Origin: Clostridia bacterium | Lineage (GTDB): Bacteria; Bacillota; Clostridia; Oscillospirales; Acutalibacteraceae | DNA length: 64,000 nucleotides | Assembly (NCBI GenBank): GCA_017631955.1 | Contig: JAGBSJ010000034.1 | Location: 1 to 64,000 of the forward strand | Direction: 5' to 3' | In this document: positions 50,171 to 60,253 of the stretch, piece after piece | How the letters are laid out: each line of letters opens with the position of its first letter | How positions within the stretch are numbered: the stretch's first letter is position 1 | Translations under genes and position numbers: made by a program | Notes under the pieces: model-generated | The model's database searches: none | What the model saw: the letters and a program-made list of their open reading frames with translations, nothing else | Told to the model about the DNA's origin: nothing

Positions 50171-51421
50171 TTATTTCTCTATGAGTTCCATTGAATTAAT
50201 AATTGCAAAACACTCTTCTTCGGTATGATTTAAGTTAGTAATAGAATATGTTTCAACTGTGTTCAAATCATTCTTAAAATATATGTATATATGATAATTA
50301 TAAACTACATCCTCTGCAATATCATTATATTGAACTTTTTCAATAATCATATAATATGAATCAAATTCTTTCTCGTAAACGGCTAATGTTTTTTGACTGT
50401 CGTCATACTCTGAAATTCTGTCAGAAACAATATAATTAAACACTATTTGTTCATAAAGGTTAAAATTATTTATGTCATCACTGAAGTAGTCTATCATATA
50501 TTTAGTTTTTGTCATGTCATAATAAGATTTCATCGAATATCCCATTTTTTCAAGAGTACCATTCTTAATCTTATCATAAACAACTTCATTTTGTTGCAAG
50601 ACTTCATCTTCTCTGTTATATGTATTTATGTAACCAATTCCAAGTGTTGTATTTTCTCCACCGAGAACATACGCATAATCTCCGCCATTATCGAATTTAT
50701 GAAATTCTGCATCTTTATCAACGGTAAACCTAAATGAATTAACTTCAACCACTTTAGTATTACCACTTACTTTTACGTCGCTTTCAAATGATTGAATTTT
50801 AAGCGAAAACACATCTTTATATTCAGGCGAATTTATAAAAGCTTTGGTTTGTTCAAAAGTTTCGGCAACTTGTTTTTCAGCATCATCACTATATTGACTA
50901 TCTTCAAATGGTTTGTAATCAAGATAATCTGACGCTAATATATAGCCACATATAGCCCAACAACATAATCCAAATATAAGAAAAATGTTCCATATACTTT
51001 GCAATAATCTGCTTGATTTTTTATACTCTTTTCTAAATGATTTTATAGATTTTCTCTGATGTTCTGTCGAGCCAAAATAATATGCAATTAACTCTATTTT
51101 TATACCATTAGTAAGTTTTATTTTGACTCTGTAATAATCGGTTTGAATAATAACGCACTTTTTAATATCGGTTGCTTTATTAAGTACAATTGTATTTCCT
51201 TTATCTACAACACCTTGCTTTTTATTTCCTTTCAATGGAACTAATTGTATATTTTCGTCTGTGCTATGAACGATATAAGCAAATGTCTGATTTTTATCTT
51301 TACCTACATTTCGTGCAACAAACCATTGAACAGGTTCATACCCATTAATATCAAAAAGCGTTTGACGAATTATATCATCACTTATATTCACCTTATATCT
51401 CATTGAAAAACCAATAAACAT
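50171..51421 (-). CDS. Unrecognised single-pass membrane protein
   Basis: A 416-residue protein I do not recognise. Residues 1-135 are a predicted cytosolic beta-rich domain, perhaps PH-like (VKIKLTNGIKIELIAYYFG). One membrane helix follows at about 142-164 (IWNIFLIFGLCCWAICGYIL), then a 250-residue extracellular part rich in Tyr, Asp and Asn. GGGGG precedes the ATG at 51421. It has its own promoter, and an XRE regulator is divergent. The area looks strain-specific compared with the conserved neighbours. Confidence 0.72.
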   Translation of the reverse strand: MFIGFSMRYKVNISDDIIRQTLFDINGYEPVQWFVARNVGKDKNQTFAYIVHSTDENIQLVPLKGNKKQGVVDKGNTIVLNKATDIKKCVIIQTDYYRVKIKLTNGIKIELIAYYFGSTEHQRKSIKSFRKEYKKSSRLLQSIWNIFLIFGLCCWAICGYILASDYLDYKPFEDSQYSDDAEKQVAETFEQTKAFINSPEYKDVFSLKIQSFESDVKVSGNTKVVEVNSFRFTVDKDAEFHKFDNGGDYAYVLGGENTTLGIGYINTYNREDEVLQQNEVVYDKIKNGTLEKMGYSMKSYYDMTKTKYMIDYFSDDINNFNLYEQIVFNYIVSDRISEYDDSQKTLAVYEKEFDSYYMIIEKVQYNDIAEDVVYNYHIYIYFKNDLNTVETYSITNLNHTEEECFAIINSMELIEK

Positions 51422-51446
51422 ATTCAATCCCCCTTTTCATAAAAAT

Positions 51447-51475
51447 ATCATATCACATATTTTTGAATATTACAA
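51447..51475 (-). promoter_or_regulatory. Promoter of the unrecognised membrane protein gene
   Basis: Minus strand TTGTAA (51470-51475), 17-base spacer, TATGAT (51447-51452). Confidence 0.5.
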
Positions 51476-51611
51476 TAATTCAGGTGAAAAATTATTGCAT
51501 ATAATCATTTATACATATCAAAACATTTCTTGATAAGATATATAATTAAAATCCAATACTTTATAATTAATATAACTAAAGTTTTTAATGATATTTTGGA
51601 GGTGCAAGTGA

Positions 51612-51914
51612 ATGTATTATGAAAATTTTTCAAAGCGTTTAGCACAACTTCGTCAAGAAAAGGGCATTTCCGCAAGAGATATGAGTTTATCTTTAGGTCA
51701 AAGCGAAAGTTATATTAACAAAATTGAAAACAATTATGCGATGCCATCAATGCAAGGTTTCTTTTATATCTGTGAATTTTTAGGTATTACTCCGTCTGAA
51801 TTTTTCAATGAAGAAGACAAACACCCTATAATTATGAAAGAACTTATTAACAATGCAAAAGGACTTAACGAAGTGCAATTAAGATTGCTTTCAGAATTTA
51901 TTAAATCATTATAA
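51612..51914 (+). CDS. XRE-family transcriptional regulator
   Basis: A 100-residue protein with an N-terminal XRE helix-turn-helix (about 6-62: LAQLRQEKGISARDMSLSLG, then SESYINKIENNYAMPSM) and a short helical tail. GGAGGTG precedes the ATG. It is divergent from the unrecognised membrane protein gene, so regulating that gene or itself is plausible. No phage or toxin genes are adjacent. Confidence 0.9.
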   Translation: MYYENFSKRLAQLRQEKGISARDMSLSLGQSESYINKIENNYAMPSMQGFFYICEFLGITPSEFFNEEDKHPIIMKELINNAKGLNEVQLRLLSEFIKSL

Positions 51915-51937
51915 AAACATCATAAAAGGTATAAAAA

Positions 51938-51961
51938 AACTCTCGACTTTCGTCGAGAGTT
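51938..51961. terminator. Bidirectional terminator between XRE gene and ftsZ
   Basis: Perfect 10-bp stem AACTCTCGAC (51938-51947) with GTCGAGAGTT (51952-51961) and T runs on both strands, between converging genes. Confidence 0.93.
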
Positions 51962-51978
51962 AATTTTTTGTTATTTGA

Positions 51979-53055
51979 TTATTTTCTGCTCTTGAAAAGG
52001 TCAAGGATGTCGCCCATATCGTCGTCAGCGCCATAACCGTTTGAGCTGATATCTTCCATACCACCGTTGTAGTGAGGTCTCTTTGAAACGCCGTTTGCAT
52101 CAAGGCCGAAACCTGTTGCGATTACAGTAACAATCATTTCGTCGTCAAGTTTTTCGTCGAATGCAACACCGAAGATGATGTTTGCATCGTCATCTGCCTG
52201 AGCACGAACAATACCTGCTGCTGTATCAACATCTTCAAGAGTGATGTCAGGAGATGCTGTAATGCTGATAATAACACCCTTAGCACCTGTGATTGTTGTT
52301 TCAAGAAGTGGGCTTGAGATAGCTGAATTTGCTGCCTGTTCTGCCTTATCTTTACCGCTTGCGCGACCGATACCCATATGAGCGTGGCCAGCATCTTTCA
52401 TAACTGCTGTAACGTCAGCAAAGTCAAGGTTGATGAACTGTGGCATTGTGATAAGGTCTGTAACTGAGTTTACACCCTGACGAAGAACATCATCAGCAAT
52501 ACCGAAAGCGTTAGCAAATGTAATTCTCTGTTCTGAAACGTATTTAAGTCTTTCGTTAGGAATAACGATAAGTGAATCAACGTGTTGTGCAAGTTCAGCG
52601 ATACCTGCTTCTGCCTGCTTCATTCTGTGGTTACCTTCGAATGCGAATGGCTTTGTAACGATACCAACTGTAAGAATGCCTTTTTCTTTTGCGATTTCTG
52701 CGATAATTGGAGCTGCACCTGTACCTGTACCGCCGCCCATACCAGCAGTAACGAATACCATCTGTGTACCTGAAAGTGCCTCGATAATTGAGTCACGGCT
52801 CTCTTCAGCTGACTTCTGACCGATTTCAGGTTTTGCGCCTGCACCACGGCCTGCAGTTACTTTTTCACCAATCTGAATTTTGTGCTCTGCAAGTGAGCGA
52901 GCAAGTGCCTGTTTATCTGTGTTAACTGCTACAAGCTCAACGCCACCGATTCCGCCTTTTGCCATACGGTCAATTGCGTTTCCGCCGCCACCGCCGACAC
53001 CGATTACTTTAATGTTTGTAATGTCCTGATACTGGTTATCAATTTCGAATGCCAT
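51979..53055 (-). CDS. ftsZ: Cell division protein FtsZ
   Basis: Tubulin-like GTPase that forms the division ring. 358 residues, short for the family because the C-terminal linker is brief. GVGGGGGNAIDRM (about 19-31), the tubulin signature GGGTGTGAAPI (about 106-116) and the T7-loop NLDFADV are present; the end SNGYGADDDMGDILDLFKSRK (split) is the conserved C-terminal peptide that binds partners. AGGAGG precedes the ATG. ftsA is not upstream. Confidence 0.98.
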   Translation of the reverse strand: MAFEIDNQYQDITNIKVIGVGGGGGNAIDRMAKGGIGGVELVAVNTDKQALARSLAEHKIQIGEKVTAGRGAGAKPEIGQKSAEESRDSIIEALSGTQMVFVTAGMGGGTGTGAAPIIAEIAKEKGILTVGIVTKPFAFEGNHRMKQAEAGIAELAQHVDSLIVIPNERLKYVSEQRITFANAFGIADDVLRQGVNSVTDLITMPQFINLDFADVTAVMKDAGHAHMGIGRASGKDKAEQAANSAISSPLLETTITGAKGVIISITASPDITLEDVDTAAGIVRAQADDDANIIFGVAFDEKLDDEMIVTVIATGFGLDANGVSKRPHYNGGMEDISSNGYGADDDMGDILDLFKSRK

Positions 53056-53113
53056 ATTTAAACATCCTCCTATGTATAGAAAATTTCACACCTATGCATT
53101 ATAGTCATAGATA

Positions 53114-53142
53114 ATTTTAACACCTTTAAAAAATAATTGCAA
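53114..53142 (-). promoter_or_regulatory. Promoter of ftsZ
   Basis: Minus strand TTGCAA (53137-53142), 17-base spacer, TAAAAT (53114-53119), in the 153-base gap between ftsQ and ftsZ. A further TATAAT nearer the gene has no -35. Confidence 0.55.
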
Positions 53143-53208
53143 TATATAATGTATACTTTTTTTGCAATTTTTTAATTTTTTTCAACTTTTTTACCGTTTT
53201 TTATGCTT

Positions 53209-54120
53209 TTAAGCGGCTGAAGTCGTTGTTGACTCTTCTTTTTCGGTTTCTGTTGTACTTTCTGTTTCGTCAACTACGGTTTGTGGCTCGGTTGTAGAAG
53301 TTTCTTCAGACCAATAACCTTTACCGTCAACAGAAAGATTTATTGTACCGCGATACTGTGGATTTTCTTCGTCCTGAGTTTCTATTGCGGCTTTACCGAG
53401 AGCAATTTTTTTCGGCAGATTTTCTTTATTTGTTTCACCTAAATCAAGAGTTATTCTGCCCTGATATATGAGTTTTATGTCATAAAGATTTGATAAATCC
53501 ATAGATGTTATTCCATCAAGTCCGTTTTCATCACAAATCTTTCTTACACTCATAAGTTTTTCAAGATAATTTGCACCTGCAAGCACAGGTTTACCTGTTT
53601 CTATAGATTCAATCTCGCCGATATTAAGCAAAATAAGATTTTCACCAATATATTCCAAATCTTTTTCAAGAACTTTTCCGTCTTCATTAAGCAATGCATA
53701 ATAGCCATTTTGAGCCACCGCATAAACTGCATCTGTTTTTGTAATTACAAGTTCAAGCTTTGTTGGTAAATGTCGTTTAATCTTCACAGAACCGACATAT
53801 GGAAGTTCAGTTGAAATTCTTTCATTTATTTTGCTTTTTGATATGAAAATCAGGTTATCGCCTACACTCACATCACTTTGAGCAATAATTTCTTCACTAG
53901 AATAAACAGTATCACCTGTAACTGTTATTTCGCTTATATTGAAAAACATTGTAAGCGCAAGCGTTATACCTGCACAAAGAAAGACAACAAGTAACACTAC
54001 GCGAGTTATCATTTTCTTTCTTTTGTTCTTTTTTCTTCTTTGATTTGTACGATTAACAATTCGTTCATCACCTGAAAGTTGACTGTTTCGTGATGTTTTC
54101 GGATTGTTAGTTTTTTTCAT
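53209..54120 (-). CDS. ftsQ: Cell division protein FtsQ/DivIB
   Basis: Bitopic division protein that holds the FtsL-FtsB complex. 303 residues: a very basic cytosolic N-terminus (NQRRKKNKRKKM), one helix (about 39-62), POTRA domain (about 64-132, FNISEITVTGDTVYSSEEI), beta domain, and an extracellular tail of the last 35 residues made almost only of Thr, Ser and Glu. It overlaps the murA stop by 14 bases. Confidence 0.92.
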   Translation of the reverse strand: MKKTNNPKTSRNSQLSGDERIVNRTNQRRKKNKRKKMITRVVLLVVFLCAGITLALTMFFNISEITVTGDTVYSSEEIIAQSDVSVGDNLIFISKSKINERISTELPYVGSVKIKRHLPTKLELVITKTDAVYAVAQNGYYALLNEDGKVLEKDLEYIGENLILLNIGEIESIETGKPVLAGANYLEKLMSVRKICDENGLDGITSMDLSNLYDIKLIYQGRITLDLGETNKENLPKKIALGKAAIETQDEENPQYRGTINLSVDGKGYWSEETSTTEPQTVVDETESTTETEKEESTTTSAA

Positions 54121-55381
54121 CGTCCGTCACCCTTTTAATATCTGCACCTAATTCACCAAGAACTTTTTCAGGACTTTCATAGCCCCTATCTATATGGTGA
54201 ATTTCTGTAATTTCTGTTGTACCGTAAGCATTAAGACCTGCAAGGAACATTGCCGAGCCACCGCGCAAATCTGTGGCTCTTACATTAGCGCCGTTAAGAT
54301 GTTTAACGCCTTCAATTACTGCCATTCTGCCTTCAACATTTATTCTTGCACCAAAACGGAGCAATTCACCGATATGCTTAAAACGGCTTTCAAATATATT
54401 TTCTACGATTACGCTTGTACCCTCACAAATTGTTGTTAATGCCATCATCTGTGCCTGAACATCTGTTGGAAATCCCGGATAAGGCATTGTGCGAATCATT
54501 CGTATTCTTTTTAGTTTTGGTGGTGCGCTCAAACACACCCATCTGCCACTGACTGTTACATCACACCCTGCTTCACGCAAAGGTTGAATAGTTGGTCCTA
54601 TATGAGCAGGAATTATATCTCTCAAACATATTTTGCCGTTTGTCATTGCGGCAGCAATCATATATGTTGAAGCCACGATTCTATCAGGAATAACAGTATG
54701 TTCAGTTGAGTGTAATCCGTTTACACCTTCAATAGTAACTGTGCTGTCCCCTGCTCCGTGAATTCTAGCACCACAACGATTCAAAAAGTCGGCTAAATCA
54801 CTTATTTCCGGTTCGCGAGCCGCGTTTGTAATTATTGTTGTACCTTTCGCAAGAACTGCGGCAAGGATTATATTTTCAGTTGCGCCTACGCTTGGAAAAG
54901 ACAAGGTAATTCGAGTGCCTGTAAGTCCTTTTTCTTCGGCAGAACAAACTAAAAATCCATTTTCTGTTGTAATTGTTGCACCGAATTGTTCCATAGAAGA
55001 AAGGTGCAAATCAATGGGTCGAAGCCCTATTTCGCAACCACCGGGGGTTGACAATACCGCTTTACCCATTCTACCCAATATTCCGCCAAGAAACACAATG
55101 GATGAGCGCATTTCACGCATCAGATTATCGGGTACATCGTTACGATTAACATTGGTTGAATCAACCGTTACCGTATGACCATCACGAGTAACTTTACAAC
55201 CAAGATACTGTAAAATTTTGATTGTTGCTTCCACATCTGACAGCACGGGGCAATTATGTATTACTGAAATTCCGTTTACAAGCAATGTTGCTACAAGTAT
55301 TGGCAACACGCTATTTTTTGCCCCTTGTACAGTAATTTCGCCGTTTAATCTGCGATTACCATTAATTATAATTTTATCCAA
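54107..55381 (-). CDS. murA: UDP-N-acetylglucosamine 1-carboxyvinyltransferase MurA
   Basis: First committed step of peptidoglycan precursor synthesis, the fosfomycin target. 424 residues with KNSVLPILVA near the N-terminus, the active-site C116 in GGCEIGLRPIDLH and the C-terminal DLRGGSAMFLAGL. The conserved cysteine implies fosfomycin sensitivity of this copy. Translation starts at TTG with AAGGG upstream. Placement in the dcw cluster between murG and ftsQ is common in Clostridia. Confidence 0.96.
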   Translation of the reverse strand: MDKIIINGNRRLNGEITVQGAKNSVLPILVATLLVNGISVIHNCPVLSDVEATIKILQYLGCKVTRDGHTVTVDSTNVNRNDVPDNLMREMRSSIVFLGGILGRMGKAVLSTPGGCEIGLRPIDLHLSSMEQFGATITTENGFLVCSAEEKGLTGTRITLSFPSVGATENIILAAVLAKGTTIITNAAREPEISDLADFLNRCGARIHGAGDSTVTIEGVNGLHSTEHTVIPDRIVASTYMIAAAMTNGKICLRDIIPAHIGPTIQPLREAGCDVTVSGRWVCLSAPPKLKRIRMIRTMPYPGFPTDVQAQMMALTTICEGTSVIVENIFESRFKHIGELLRFGARINVEGRMAVIEGVKHLNGANVRATDLRGGSAMFLAGLNAYGTTEITEIHHIDRGYESPEKVLGELGADIKRVTDDEKN

Positions 55382-55456
55382 TTTTCACACGCCCTTCAGA
55401 GTTTGTTGACGAGTATAAATACTTTCGTCACATACTATGCAGTTTGTGGAAAAATG

Positions 55457-56575
55457 TTATTGTGCTAGATTTGTTATAATTCTGCAGATTTCTTCTAATG
55501 CGTTTGATTTTGCATTCTTAAGGGCATTACATGAAATCTCGTCTAATTTTTGACGGTCGTTTTTAAGGTTATGTACAGTTTTTGCTAGAATTTCACCGTC
55601 AAGATTTTTTTCTTCAATTAAGATTGCGCCGTCATTTTCCGCCAGCGTCATAGCGTTATGATACTGGTGATTTTCTGCCACATTAGGTGACGGAATAAGT
55701 ATTGACGGTTTACCTAAAAGTTGAATTTCTGAAATTGAGCTTGCCCCCGCACGACTTATTACAAGGTCACATGCAGGAAGACAGATATCCATATTATCTA
55801 TGTACTCACGGATTTCGATATTTGTGCCTTTTCCGTAAGATACACCATTTTCTGTAAGTTTTTCTCCTACCCATTTACCGTATTTACCTGTTGAATGCAT
55901 AAAACAGATATTTTTTTCGTCTTTAAGATTTGTAAGCATTGAAACAACTGCATTATTAATTGCATCTGCGCCCAAAGAGCCACCCATTGAAAGCACGAGC
56001 ATATCATTACCGCTAAGCCCTAATGTTGCGCGGGCAAAATCACGGTCAGTTTTAATAATTTCGCGCCTTACGGGGAGTCCTGTAACCACAGGAGGATTTT
56101 TACATTTCATATATTTCTCGGCAGCGGCAGAAGTAAGCATTACCTTATTAACCAATTTTGCAAGTGCTTTATTTGCCACACCGGGAAAAGCATTTTGTTC
56201 GTGAATTGCAGTTTTAATGCCCATTTTAACTGCGGTGCGAAGTACTGGACCTGTAACATAGCCACCAAACCCTACCACAACATCGGGGCCGAATTCACCG
56301 ATAATTTTTTTTGCATCACCTGATGCTTTTAATGTAAGAACAGCTGTTTCAAGATTTTGTTTAAGCCCTGCAAAAGACATATTTCTTGAAAAACCGTTCA
56401 TTTTTAATGTTTTCAACTCGAATCCCGCTTTTGGGACAATCTGAGTTTCCATTCTGCCTTCAGTACCCACAAAAAGAATTTGTGCCGTCGGGTTTAATCT
56501 TTTAACTTCATTTGCTACGGCAATAGCGGGATTGATATGACCACCTGTACCGCCTGCAACGAACATAATTTTCAT
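55457..56575 (-). CDS. murG: Lipid II synthase MurG
   Basis: Adds GlcNAc to lipid I on the inner face of the membrane. 372 residues: GGTGGHINPAIAVA (about 8-21) and GGSLGADAIN (about 193) form the G loops, and SRAGASSISEI (about 273-283) binds the UDP sugar. It lies 6 bases after ftsW; AGGAG precedes the ATG. Confidence 0.97.
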   Translation of the reverse strand: MKIMFVAGGTGGHINPAIAVANEVKRLNPTAQILFVGTEGRMETQIVPKAGFELKTLKMNGFSRNMSFAGLKQNLETAVLTLKASGDAKKIIGEFGPDVVVGFGGYVTGPVLRTAVKMGIKTAIHEQNAFPGVANKALAKLVNKVMLTSAAAEKYMKCKNPPVVTGLPVRREIIKTDRDFARATLGLSGNDMLVLSMGGSLGADAINNAVVSMLTNLKDEKNICFMHSTGKYGKWVGEKLTENGVSYGKGTNIEIREYIDNMDICLPACDLVISRAGASSISEIQLLGKPSILIPSPNVAENHQYHNAMTLAENDGAILIEEKNLDGEILAKTVHNLKNDRQKLDEISCNALKNAKSNALEEICRIITNLAQ

Positions 56576-56581
56576 ACCCTA

Positions 56582-57802
56582 TCACTCCTTCTTACGAGCA
56601 CTTCGCGAAATCGATAGTACCATTCCCATTTCACAAAGCAAGATAACTACCGAAGTACCACCTGCGGAGAAAAATGGCAATGAAATACCTGTATTTGGAA
56701 TAAAGTCACTAACAACGGCAATATTGAGCGCTACCTGAACACCAACTTGGAACACAATACCCATTGCGAGCAATGCGCTAAAACGGTCTTTTGCACGAAG
56801 TCCGATTTTAATTCCACGATATACCAAATAAGCAAAGAGAAGAATAATTACGGCTGCGCCCACAAATCCTAACTCTTCACAAACGATTGAGAAAATAAAG
56901 TCATTTTGTGGCTCTGAAACATAGAGATGTTTCTGTTTTGATTGACCAAGTCCTGTACCTAAAAATCCGCCTGAGCCGATAGCATAAAGAGAGTTGTTTG
57001 TTTGCCAACGAGCACCAAGTGGTTCGTAATCTTTATCAAGCCAAGCAACGATACGCTCACCCGCATACTCTTTAAGAATGTCAGGATTTGCAATAAGAAG
57101 AACACCTACTATGGCAATACCGATACCCGCAATAATAAACCATTTATTATTAACTTCTCCAAGAAAAAGCATAACGATACCGAGAGCCAACATAAGAACT
57201 GTACCTGAAACGTGGTTTTCAAGGAATACGAGTCCTGCAAATGTAAGAATAATTACACCATAAAGAATAGTTGTAGTAAAAGATTTATAAATAACTAATC
57301 TTCCATTAGTCATTTCTTCAATTCTTCTACAAACTACCATTTCACTCGGCACTTTACCAACGACGATTTTATACTGTCGTTCAAGCAACAACGCAAGAAT
57401 AAGAATAAGACCGATTTTTGCAATTTCTGACGGTTGGAATGTTGTAAACCCTAAGTCAATCCAACGCTTAAATCCTGGTTTGTATTCGGGAAGCACAAGC
57501 ACGAGCAACAGAAGACCGATAGAAACTACCACACCGATTACTGCTACTGCTCTGAAATATTCATATCTCACTCTTGAGATAATATACATAAGCAAAAGAC
57601 CTACGCCAACCCAGAACAACTGACGTGTAAAAATTTGGGTACTGCTACCACGATTATAATAACTGTAGGTATAGCTAGCAGAAAACAGCATAATAAGACC
57701 TACTGTTACAATGGTCATAAGAACAAGCAAAAATGGAATATCCATTGAGCCCTTATTGAAAAAAGTGCTTATAATTCCATTCTTTTTACTTTTTGTTGCC
57801 AT
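56582..57802 (-). CDS. ftsW: Lipid II polymerase FtsW/SpoVE (SEDS family)
   Basis: Polytopic SEDS glycosyltransferase that polymerises lipid II with the class B penicillin-binding protein. 406 residues with about ten helices; FKRWIDLGFTTFQPSEIAK (about 124-142), the catalytic-loop region and FIPNTGISLPFFSAGGTS (about 364-381) are family marks. Whether it serves vegetative division, spore cortex or both cannot be told, since no second copy is seen here. Confidence 0.95.
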   Translation of the reverse strand: MATKSKKNGIISTFFNKGSMDIPFLLVLMTIVTVGLIMLFSASYTYSYYNRGSSTQIFTRQLFWVGVGLLLMYIISRVRYEYFRAVAVIGVVVSIGLLLLVLVLPEYKPGFKRWIDLGFTTFQPSEIAKIGLILILALLLERQYKIVVGKVPSEMVVCRRIEEMTNGRLVIYKSFTTTILYGVIILTFAGLVFLENHVSGTVLMLALGIVMLFLGEVNNKWFIIAGIGIAIVGVLLIANPDILKEYAGERIVAWLDKDYEPLGARWQTNNSLYAIGSGGFLGTGLGQSKQKHLYVSEPQNDFIFSIVCEELGFVGAAVIILLFAYLVYRGIKIGLRAKDRFSALLAMGIVFQVGVQVALNIAVVSDFIPNTGISLPFFSAGGTSVVILLCEMGMVLSISRSARKKE

Positions 57803-57838
57803 TTTCTCACCACCTCTAATAAGTTTTTACTAGTTAAA

Positions 57839-58870
57839 TTACTTTTTGATTATTCCGTAATAATAAAGAACTAAACCGATTACACAACCTAAAATATTTA
57901 CAAGTGAAAAGATTGTTACGATTTTACGTTCTTTCCAACCACACATTTCAAAATGATGGTGGATTGGTGCCATTTTGAAAATACGCTTACCATGTGTAAT
58001 TTTAAAGTAGCCAATCTGCAATACGTCTGAAAGTGCTTCAATTACATAGATAACGCCGAAGAACACAAGAATAAGTGGACAATCGATTGCATAAGCCAAT
58101 GCTACAACCATACCACCCAAGAACATTGAGCCGGTATCGCCCATCATAACTTTTGATGGATAGTAGTTCCAGATAAGGTAACCTAAACAACCGCCTGCAA
58201 GGGCTGCTGCTAAAATACTGATGCCCATAAACTTTGTCATAAGGGCCGCAATACAAAATGCGATTGCTGCTGTTGAAGTAACACTTGCGCAAAGTCCGTC
58301 AACACCATCAGTAAAGTTTACCGCATTAACTGCGCCATAAATTACTGCAATACCAAAAATCCAGAAAAACCATTTAAGGTCAACTGCACCTACAAATGGA
58401 ATTTGCATATAAGTAAGACCATTTAACGAAAGTGTTGCAAGGTAACCGACAATAAGAATCACCTGTGGAATAGTTTTTTGGATTTCTGTAAGACCTAAAT
58501 TTCTCTTTTTAACAACCTTAATGTAGTCATCTGCAAAACCAACAAGTCCAAGACCGATTGCAAGAATTACGCCTGCTATAAGTTTAACCTTTAATGTATC
58601 AGGTAAAATATGTTCGCTACTGAAAAGGTTGCCACCCATAAGATGGTCTGTTACAAGCACGCAAATTACCGAAAGAATTGTGCTGACAATGAACATAATA
58701 CCGCCCATTACAGGTGTGCCCTGTTTTGATTTATGCCAAGCAGGTCCGATATCAAGAATAGTTTGACCGAATTTCAACTTTCTAAGCCAAGGAATAAGCA
58801 CAAATCCCAATAAAAATGCAATCAAGAAACTTAAAATTGCTGTTGAAAATAATGCTACATAAATATTCAT
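57839..58870 (-). CDS. mraY: Phospho-MurNAc-pentapeptide translocase MraY
   Basis: Makes lipid I by moving phospho-MurNAc-pentapeptide to undecaprenyl phosphate. About 343 residues, ten helices. GTPVMGG (about 53), FADDYIKV (about 116), NFTDGVDGLC (about 188) and MAPIHHHFEM (about 304) are the active-site motifs. The ATG at 58870 has GGAG eight bases upstream. murD, which often follows, is absent. Confidence 0.97.
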   Translation of the reverse strand: MNIYVALFSTAILSFLIAFLLGFVLIPWLRKLKFGQTILDIGPAWHKSKQGTPVMGGIMFIVSTILSVICVLVTDHLMGGNLFSSEHILPDTLKVKLIAGVILAIGLGLVGFADDYIKVVKKRNLGLTEIQKTIPQVILIVGYLATLSLNGLTYMQIPFVGAVDLKWFFWIFGIAVIYGAVNAVNFTDGVDGLCASVTSTAAIAFCIAALMTKFMGISILAAALAGGCLGYLIWNYYPSKVMMGDTGSMFLGGMVVALAYAIDCPLILVFFGVIYVIEALSDVLQIGYFKITHGKRIFKMAPIHHHFEMCGWKERKIVTIFSLVNILGCVIGLVLYYYGIIKK

Positions 58871-58882
58871 AATCACAACTCC

Positions 58883-60244
58883 TTATTCAACATCCCATAG
58901 TTTATAAATACTTTCAAAAATTTCTTCTAACTTCATTCCGCGACTTGCTTTGAAAAGAATTGTATCGTCTTCTTGAAGTTCTTTTATAAGAATTTCTGTA
59001 AGTTCTTTTTTATCTGTAAAATTACGGACATTCTTAAGTCCTGCTTTTAACGCGCTATCTGCCATATACTTTGATTCTTCGCCAACAGTATAAAGCACAT
59101 CAACGCCGCATTCTGCCGCATATTCGCCTACCATTCGGTGTGCTTCTTCACTGAAACTGCCAAGTTCAAGCATATCGCCAAGCACCGCAATTTTTCTTTG
59201 CTTTGCAATTTTACAAAGAGAATTAAGACCTGCTTTTTGTGAGTCGGGGCTTGCATTATAGCAATCTTCAATAAATGTTACGCCATTTACCTCTTTAATT
59301 CTCTGACGCATACCTGATGGGGTATAATCTCGCAGTCCTTTTGTAATATCTTCAGGAGAAACTCCGTACTCAAGACCTACTGCAAAGGCAGTTAAAGCAT
59401 CATAAACATTGTGAATTCCAACTGTTGGGATTGTTATTTTTTGTTTTACATCACCTTTTATTGCTACGAATTCAGTTGAAAGTCCGATTTCTTTAATATC
59501 AACTGCGCGAACATCACAATTTTCATTTTCAATACCGAAAAAGATTACTTTATAATCGTCAAGTTTTACAGTTGCGAGTTTATCGTTATCACCATTCAAA
59601 AATACAGGTGAACCCTTTTTAAGTCCTTCAAGAATTTCAAGTTTCGCTTGTAAAATTCCATCACGAGAACCGAGAATTTCAATATGAGAAACGCCGATAT
59701 TAGTAATAATTGCACAGTCGGGTTTTGCACAGTTTGTAAGTACTGAAATTTGGCCGAAGCCATCCATGCCCATTTCGATTACTGCATTTTTTGTTGTTTC
59801 TTCTAATCTGAAAAGTGTTCTTGGCATTCCGATTTCGTTATTGAAATTACCCTCTGTTTTAAGAGTTTCACCCTTTTGCGCCATTACACAGGCAACCATT
59901 TCTTTGGTTGTTGTTTTGCCCACGCTACCTGTTAATGCAATAAGCAACAAATCGGGAATTGTGCTTTTATAATATGATGCCAAATCAAGAAGTGCATCTT
60001 TTGTATCTTCAACATAAATTACAGGTGCAGAACATTCAACTTTTTTGTGGCAAACTATTGCACCTACGCCTTTTTCGGCAACATCTTGCACGAAATCATG
60101 ACCATCAAAACGTTCACCTTTAATTGCAAAGAAAAGGGTGTTTTCATCAACATCACGACTATCAATTGACACACGATTTATTATATTTTGAGAATCTACA
60201 ACTGTTCCTAATGCATTTGCAATTTCATTGGCTTTTAAGTTCAT
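58883..60244 (-). CDS. murF: UDP-MurNAc-tripeptide:D-Ala-D-Ala ligase MurF
   Basis: Adds D-Ala-D-Ala to the UDP-MurNAc tripeptide. 453 residues in three domains; the ATP loop is TGSVGKTTTKEM (about 105-116), with NNEIGMPRTLF (about 136) and DCYNASPDSQKAG (about 323) characteristic of MurF. AGGAG precedes the ATG. It lies 9 bases after murE. Confidence 0.96.
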   Translation of the reverse strand: MNLKANEIANALGTVVDSQNIINRVSIDSRDVDENTLFFAIKGERFDGHDFVQDVAEKGVGAIVCHKKVECSAPVIYVEDTKDALLDLASYYKSTIPDLLLIALTGSVGKTTTKEMVACVMAQKGETLKTEGNFNNEIGMPRTLFRLEETTKNAVIEMGMDGFGQISVLTNCAKPDCAIITNIGVSHIEILGSRDGILQAKLEILEGLKKGSPVFLNGDNDKLATVKLDDYKVIFFGIENENCDVRAVDIKEIGLSTEFVAIKGDVKQKITIPTVGIHNVYDALTAFAVGLEYGVSPEDITKGLRDYTPSGMRQRIKEVNGVTFIEDCYNASPDSQKAGLNSLCKIAKQRKIAVLGDMLELGSFSEEAHRMVGEYAAECGVDVLYTVGEESKYMADSALKAGLKNVRNFTDKKELTEILIKELQEDDTILFKASRGMKLEEIFESIYKLWDVE

Positions 60245-60253
60245 TGTTTTCTC

